DNA from: Candidatus Saccharimonadota bacterium
GTDB taxonomy: Bacteria > Patescibacteriota > Saccharimonadia > Saccharimonadales > Saccharimonadaceae
DNA: 42,786 bases
NCBI GenBank assembly: GCA_900555675.1
Contig: UNSN01000003.1
Span: 1 to 42,786, forward strand
Reading direction: 5' to 3'
The notes under the pieces were generated by a model. It was not told the origin of the DNA, made no database searches, and worked only from the letters and a program-made list of their open reading frames with translations. Positions 39,361 to 42,786 of the stretch are shown here, one piece after another; within the stretch, counting starts at the first letter, position 1; the number at the start of each line of letters is the position of its first letter. The translations under genes and the position numbers were made by a program.

Positions 39361-40650
39361 CTATTTCTTCGTGTTTAATTCGACCAATTTAGCAACAGTT
39401 TTATCTGTAATCATTCGGTTGGCAATGTCGCGGTGGACGTTTGGATTGTCAAATTGCTCTAATATTTTCTTATCTTTGCCGTATTGCTGCTTAAAGAAAT
39501 TAATCTGTTCTTGAATTTCATCGTGAGAAGCGTCAATCTTCAATTCCTTCGACAATTCCGCCAATACCAAGCCAGCCTTAACGCGCTTTTCAGCCGCTGG
39601 ACGAGCCTCTTTCTTCGTCCATTCCTCTTTATCCTTGAAGCCCTGAGTCTTCAAATAACTCTCCAGACTTAGTCCGCTGTACATCAAATTCTGGGTCAAG
39701 TCACGCTCGATTGATCGCAATTGATCCTCAACCAAAAGTTCTGGCAGCGCCGCCTTACTCTTTTCCGTCAACTCACCAACCAGCGCGTCCTTAAATTTCT
39801 CGTCAGCTTCACGCTCTTTTTGTGCGGTAAGTTCGCGCTTAATGTCCGCTTTTACTTCTTTCATCTCTGTAAATGGACCACATTTTGCAGCAAATTCATC
39901 GTTTAGTTCTGGCAATTTCAATTCATTAACCTTGTGAAGTTTCACGGTAAACACAACGTCTTGACCCGCCAAATTCTCAGCGTGATAATCCTCTGGGAAC
40001 TTCAACTTCAAATCGAACTCTTCACCAGCCTTATGACCAATCACGCCTTCTTCAAATCCAGGAATGAATTGACCTTCACCAAGCTTCAAGCCATATTCCT
40101 TAGCCGAACCGCCGTCAAACGCCACGCCGTCTTTCTTTCCCGTAAAGTCAATCACGGCTTCGTCACCGAGCTTAGCGGCACGCTTGACCTCTGATTTTTC
40201 AGAATAGTTTTTACGGATTCGCTCAATAACCTCGTCGACATCTTTATTCTCAACCTTGGCTGCTTCTTTTTTCGCTGTCAATTTTTTGTAATCGCCCAAT
40301 TTTACTGGCGGAATAACTTCAACTTCAGCCGTAAATTCCAACTCAGAACCAGGAACAAACTTCTTCACTTCAACACTTGGTCGATCCAAAGCTTGCAATT
40401 TTTCCTGCAAAAACGCCTCAGCTACTGCCTTTGACAAAGCATTCTCCAAAATCTGCTCCTGAAGCGCATTCGGATCAACATGCTTAGCGGCTATGCTTGC
40501 GGGAACTTTTCCTTTGCGGAAACCTGGAACTTTGATGTCGCGCGCCAACTTTGTCAAGGAAACCTGCTCTGCGTCAGCTAATTCGCTAGCACCCAAAGAA
40601 ATCGTCAATTGAACTTTAGTATCTGATAGTTTTTTTACAGTAGTCTTCAT
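39361..40650 (-). CDS. tig: Trigger factor
   Basis: Ribosome-associated chaperone and peptidyl-prolyl isomerase. Its 429 residues show the N-terminal ribosome-binding domain with GFRKGKVP (about 43-50), the central FKBP-like domain (about 150-245: [44 protein letters not shown]), and a C-terminal helical arm domain. The ATG at 40650 lies eight bases after an extended -10 box and has no Shine-Dalgarno, hence probably leaderless. It is the first gene of tig-clpP. Confidence 0.97.
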   Translation of the reverse strand: MKTTVKKLSDTKVQLTISLGASELADAEQVSLTKLARDIKVPGFRKGKVPASIAAKHVDPNALQEQILENALSKAVAEAFLQEKLQALDRPSVEVKKFVPGSELEFTAEVEVIPPVKLGDYKKLTAKKEAAKVENKDVDEVIERIRKNYSEKSEVKRAAKLGDEAVIDFTGKKDGVAFDGGSAKEYGLKLGEGQFIPGFEEGVIGHKAGEEFDLKLKFPEDYHAENLAGQDVVFTVKLHKVNELKLPELNDEFAAKCGPFTEMKEVKADIKRELTAQKEREADEKFKDALVGELTEKSKAALPELLVEDQLRSIERDLTQNLMYSGLSLESYLKTQGFKDKEEWTKKEARPAAEKRVKAGLVLAELSKELKIDASHDEIQEQINFFKQQYGKDKKILEQFDNPNVHRDIANRMITDKTVAKLVELNTKK

Positions 40651-40658
40651 AAAGACTA

Positions 40659-40667
40659 ATTATAACA
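40659..40667 (-). promoter_or_regulatory. Extended -10 promoter of tig (leaderless)
   Basis: TGTTATAAT (-10 at 40664-40659), eight bases before the ATG and ten bases after the hisS stop. Confidence 0.65.
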
Positions 40668-40676
40668 GATATCAGA

Positions 40677-42011
40677 CTATACCTCAAACAGAGCGTCTTC
40701 ATCGCCATCATATCGGCGATCTTTGACAATTGTCACAATTCGTTCAGCGCCAACTTTCTGCTCGTCAGATTCCACCAAGTTTCGAACCGTGTATGCGCCG
40801 CTAGCAATTTCATCCTCACCCACGAACACCGCAAACGGAATTTGCTTTTTTAGCGCCGCTTTTATCTGCTTGTCAATTTTTCTACCAGTGATATCCAACT
40901 CCGCTCGCACACCTTCGCTGCGCAATTTTCGCGCCAAATCGTCCGCGCCAGCCATAGATTCTTTTGACACCGGAATTATATACACATCTGTTTTAGACGC
41001 CAATTTAGGCAACAAGCCGTGCACTTCCAAAAATTGTTCCATCGTTGTCGCGCCCATGCCAACGCCGACCGTAGCAATCGGTTCAACGCCAAATAACCCA
41101 ACTAATCCGTCATATCGACCGCCGCCAAACAACGCTCGGTTATTCTCTGGTGAATTGTCAAAAAGTTCAAAAACCATGCCCGTGTAATAGTCCAGTCCGC
41201 GCATCAAAGTAATATCAAACACTGCATTCGTAATGCCTTTTTGGCTAAGCAATTTCATCACTTCGCGAAGCTGCTTGACGCTTTCATCTTCCATCAATTC
41301 GCTCGGCAAATCATCAACAGATTTCATGCTGATCATTTTTGCTAGCTTCGGCAGACCCTCTGACGCTTGATTGCCAAAAATCTCAATCGCCTGACGCTTA
41401 AATTCTTCGGCAGAAATCTTATTTTTCCTATCGAGCAACTTCATCATCATCGTCGAACCAACAATATCAAGCTTCAAAAATTGACTCATCAGACGATTTA
41501 TCAATTGGCGATTATTAACCCTAACCGTAAACATTTCTTGCTTGGCGCCAAAGTTCATCACACTAGCGTGACTTAGCTCAATAATCTCCGCATCTGCCGC
41601 CGCGCCATCTACGCCAAATAAATCCGCATTCAATTGCCAAAACTCGCGTTCACGCCCCCGCTGCGGACGTTCATAGCGCATAAAATTAGCAATTGAATAC
41701 AGCCGCGCAGGCATCGCTAATTCCTGACGCTTAGCCGCCACCATTCGAGAAATCGACGGCGTCATCTCAGGACGAATTGCCACCATTCGACCGCCACGAT
41801 CTTCAAAAGCGTATGTTTGCTCGCCCGCCAATTCCTGACCTGACTTCGCCAAATAAATATCTAGCGGCTCCAGTAGTGGCGCGCCGTATTCTTCATAGCC
41901 AAAACTCTCAACCGTCTTGTGCCAAACATTAAAAATGTAATTCTGCAGACGCTTTTCCTCTGGAAAATAGTCTCGCGAACCTTTGTAACTTTGTGTAGAT
42001 AAACTGCTCAT
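40677..42011 (-). CDS. hisS: Histidyl-tRNA synthetase
   Basis: A class II aminoacyl-tRNA synthetase that charges tRNA-His. The 444 residues include IRPEMTPSISRM, motif 2 FMRYERPQRGREREFWQLNADLFG (about 110-133), the histidine-specific RGLDYYTGMVFEL, GGGRYDGL, motif 3 GVGMGATTMEQF and a C-terminal anticodon-binding domain (DVYIIPVSKES to the end). GGAG is five bases before the ATG at 42011. The upstream region holds a leader peptide with three His codons and mutually exclusive hairpins, so expression is predicted to respond to charged tRNA-His. Confidence 0.97.
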   Translation of the reverse strand: MSSLSTQSYKGSRDYFPEEKRLQNYIFNVWHKTVESFGYEEYGAPLLEPLDIYLAKSGQELAGEQTYAFEDRGGRMVAIRPEMTPSISRMVAAKRQELAMPARLYSIANFMRYERPQRGREREFWQLNADLFGVDGAAADAEIIELSHASVMNFGAKQEMFTVRVNNRQLINRLMSQFLKLDIVGSTMMMKLLDRKNKISAEEFKRQAIEIFGNQASEGLPKLAKMISMKSVDDLPSELMEDESVKQLREVMKLLSQKGITNAVFDITLMRGLDYYTGMVFELFDNSPENNRALFGGGRYDGLVGLFGVEPIATVGVGMGATTMEQFLEVHGLLPKLASKTDVYIIPVSKESMAGADDLARKLRSEGVRAELDITGRKIDKQIKAALKKQIPFAVFVGEDEIASGAYTVRNLVESDEQKVGAERIVTIVKDRRYDGDEDALFEV

Positions 42012-42051
42012 GTTAGCTCCATTATGTCATTATTTCTTATTTATAGCAATC

Positions 42052-42076
42052 AAAAACGCCGAGGCAGAACTCGGCG
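42052..42076 (-). terminator. Attenuator terminator upstream of hisS
   Basis: A 7-bp GC-rich stem, CGCCGAG with CTCGGCG (42076-42070 and 42063-42057), six-base loop and five U, located 22 nt after the leader stop codon and 40 bases before the hisS ATG. There is no gene ahead of it except the leader peptide. Confidence 0.88.
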
Positions 42077-42108
42077 CGTACAATCAAAAATCAGAGTCCT
42101 ACCTCGGC
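42058..42108 (-). promoter_or_regulatory. Antiterminator of the hisS attenuator
   Basis: GCCGAGGUAGGAC (42108-42096) pairs over 13 consecutive positions (two of them U-G) with GUUCUGCCUCGGC (42070-42058). The right arm uses up the loop and 3' arm of the terminator, so both structures cannot exist together. The left arm contains the UAG stop of the leader peptide. UACCU at 42136-42132 can also pair with AGGUA at 42104-42100, blocking the left arm. Confidence 0.8.
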
Positions 42109-42143
42109 AACACGTGTGAATGATGAAATTTAGGTAAAATCAT
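42099..42143 (-). CDS. Histidine leader peptide of hisS attenuator
   Basis: A 14-codon frame, MILPKFHHSHVLPR, with His at codons 7, 8 and 10 (CAT CAT TCA CAC). Its ATG is six bases after the -10 box, exactly the arrangement of the leaderless genes elsewhere in the window, so it would be translated at once by ribosomes on the nascent RNA. A ribosome waiting for charged tRNA-His at codons 7-8 would cover the UACCU segment and leave the antiterminator arm free; a ribosome reaching the UAG would cover that arm and let the terminator form. The peptide itself is not expected to have a function. The evidence is position, codon content and RNA pairing; translation is inferred. Confidence 0.8.
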   Translation of the reverse strand: MILPKFHHSHVLPR

Positions 42144-42149
42144 ACGTCT

Positions 42150-42178
42150 ATTATAGTAAATTTCATGCTTTTTGTAAA
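42150..42178 (-). promoter_or_regulatory. hisS promoter
   Basis: TTTACA at 42178-42173, 17-nt spacer, TATAAT at 42155-42150, followed after six bases by the leader-peptide ATG. It is divergent from the promoter at 42216. Confidence 0.85.
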
Positions 42179-42215
42179 GTAGGAACTGACGGAGTTATTG
42201 CGAGAAATAATGGTG

Positions 42216-42221
42216 TATCAT
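42216..42221 (+). promoter_or_regulatory. -10 box of the pentapeptide-like gene (leaderless)
   Basis: TATCAT, six bases before the ATG at 42228. The -35 is not clear. Confidence 0.4.
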
Positions 42222-42227
42222 TAATTT

Positions 42228-42659
42228 ATGGACAACATCACGCATCGTATCGCCGAATCTATTCGCGCTAACGATTTTTCCGCCTACCAACGCGAGCGTT
42301 ATCCCGCCATTCAAGAAGGCGAGTTTGCTCGCTTTACGGATGAGGATTTTGGTAGCGTTGATTTTGGCCAGTTTGTCATGGGATTTTTCGTGTTTGAAAA
42401 CTGTAATCTGGACGACGCAAAGCATATTTATGGGCAACCGATTTATTTCACCAATTCGTCAGTTCGGAATGTAGATTTTCGCGGCGTAAAAGCTATTATT
42501 GAAGCAAAAGGCTGCGACTTCCGCGGCATAAAATATGACGAGGAAACGCAATTTGTCTATGGTAGTGGAAAATTGGCAACACGATCGCGTTTCATAAATT
42601 GTAAATTAGATGATGAAACTCGTGATTTTTTGAACCAACAAGGCGTAGAAATCAACTAA
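42228..42659 (+). CDS. Pentapeptide-repeat-like protein
   Basis: A 143-residue protein. The second half has scattered units of the A(N/D)LxX style (FENCNLDDAKH, VRNVDFRGVKA, CDFRGIK, FINCKLDDE), which suggest a short, degenerate right-handed beta-helix like that of pentapeptide-repeat proteins. The N-terminal 40 residues (IAESIRANDFSAYQRERYPAIQEG) look helical. There is no enzyme motif. The ATG follows a -10 box by six bases (probably leaderless). Its TAA overlaps the TAG of the converging SpoU-family gene. Confidence 0.55.
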   Translation: MDNITHRIAESIRANDFSAYQRERYPAIQEGEFARFTDEDFGSVDFGQFVMGFFVFENCNLDDAKHIYGQPIYFTNSSVRNVDFRGVKAIIEAKGCDFRGIKYDEETQFVYGSGKLATRSRFINCKLDDETRDFLNQQGVEIN

Positions 42660-42786
42660 TTGTTTTCCGCCAGCACATTCTGTTGCAGCCAACAATACAT
42701 CGCCACGGTAGCTGCCGCGCCGACGTTGATGGAGCGAGTCGAGCCGAATTGCTCAATCGCCACAATCTGATCCGCAGCGCCAGCCA
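42656..42786 (-). CDS. SpoU/TrmH-family RNA 2'-O-methyltransferase, C-terminal fragment
   Basis: Only the last 43 codons lie in the window. They read VAIEQFGSTRSINVGAAATVAMYCW, which matches motif 3 of the SPOUT knot (usually IPxxGxxxSLNVSVAAGIALY), where the deep trefoil knot binds S-adenosylmethionine; here the Asn and Gly-Ala-Ala parts are kept. Family members methylate the 2'-O of tRNA or rRNA; which RNA cannot be told. The gene enters from the right edge on the minus strand, and its TAG stop overlaps the TAA of the plus-strand neighbour by three bases. Confidence 0.8.
   Translation of the reverse strand, partial: AGAADQIVAIEQFGSTRSINVGAAATVAMYCWLQQNVLAENN

Noticed and set aside
42009..42143. 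T-box riboswitch upstream of hisS
   Set aside because: No T-box sequence (AGGGUGGNACCGCG-like) and no stem I features; the leader is only about 140 nt and is better explained by the His-codon attenuator.

Overview
The window looks like a small, gene-dense bacterial genome of the Candidate Phyla Radiation (Patescibacteria), most probably Candidatus Saccharibacteria (TM7). This is inferred from how the proteins read, the short intergenic gaps, the moderate GC content, and TGA acting as a true stop (unlike Absconditabacteria and Gracilibacteria). I could not run a phylogeny.

Layout. From about 34.8 kb down to base 1 the minus strand carries the ancestral bacterial order rpoB-rpoC, rpsL-rpsG, fusA, tuf, rpsJ, rplC-D-W-B-rpsS-rplV-rpsC-rplP-rpmC-rpsQ-rplN-X-E-rpsN-rpsH, rplF. 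It is interrupted by extra genes: an alpha/beta hydrolase-like gene (rpoC/rpsL), yajQ plus a membrane-anchored serine protease (rpsG/fusA), a large block (fusA/tuf), ldh (tuf/rpsJ), two unknown genes (rpsJ/rplC) and a membrane protein (rpsH/rplF). The fusA/tuf block holds, on the plus strand, a eukaryote-type glycogen branching enzyme, two small membrane-protein cassettes sharing promoter and 3' hairpin, and a ThrE-type exporter overlapping an HD-like gene; on the minus strand it holds tgt and a 565-residue unknown. From 34.9 to 38.7 kb lies a dTMP/folate group (tmk, HIT, dcd, folA, thyA). Then come clpP, tig, hisS, a pentapeptide-like gene and the end of a SpoU RNA methyltransferase gene cut by the window edge.

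Regulation. Two start modes are visible. Ribosomal and RNA polymerase genes, and genes inside operons, have Shine-Dalgarno sites and often 100-150 nt leaders. Many of the interspersed genes instead start 6-12 nt after a -10 box, so their mRNAs should be leaderless.

Main finding. Upstream of hisS is a complete-looking transcription attenuator: a leaderless 14-residue leader peptide with three His codons (MILPKFHHSHVLPR), an intrinsic terminator, and a 13-bp antiterminator whose left arm overlaps the leader stop codon. Other notable points are an EF-G whose guanine-recognition motifs G4 and G5 are both changed (NKIN instead of NKxD; no Ser-Ala motif), a beta' subunit without either zinc site, and a tRNA-guanine transglycosylase with a changed substrate pocket.
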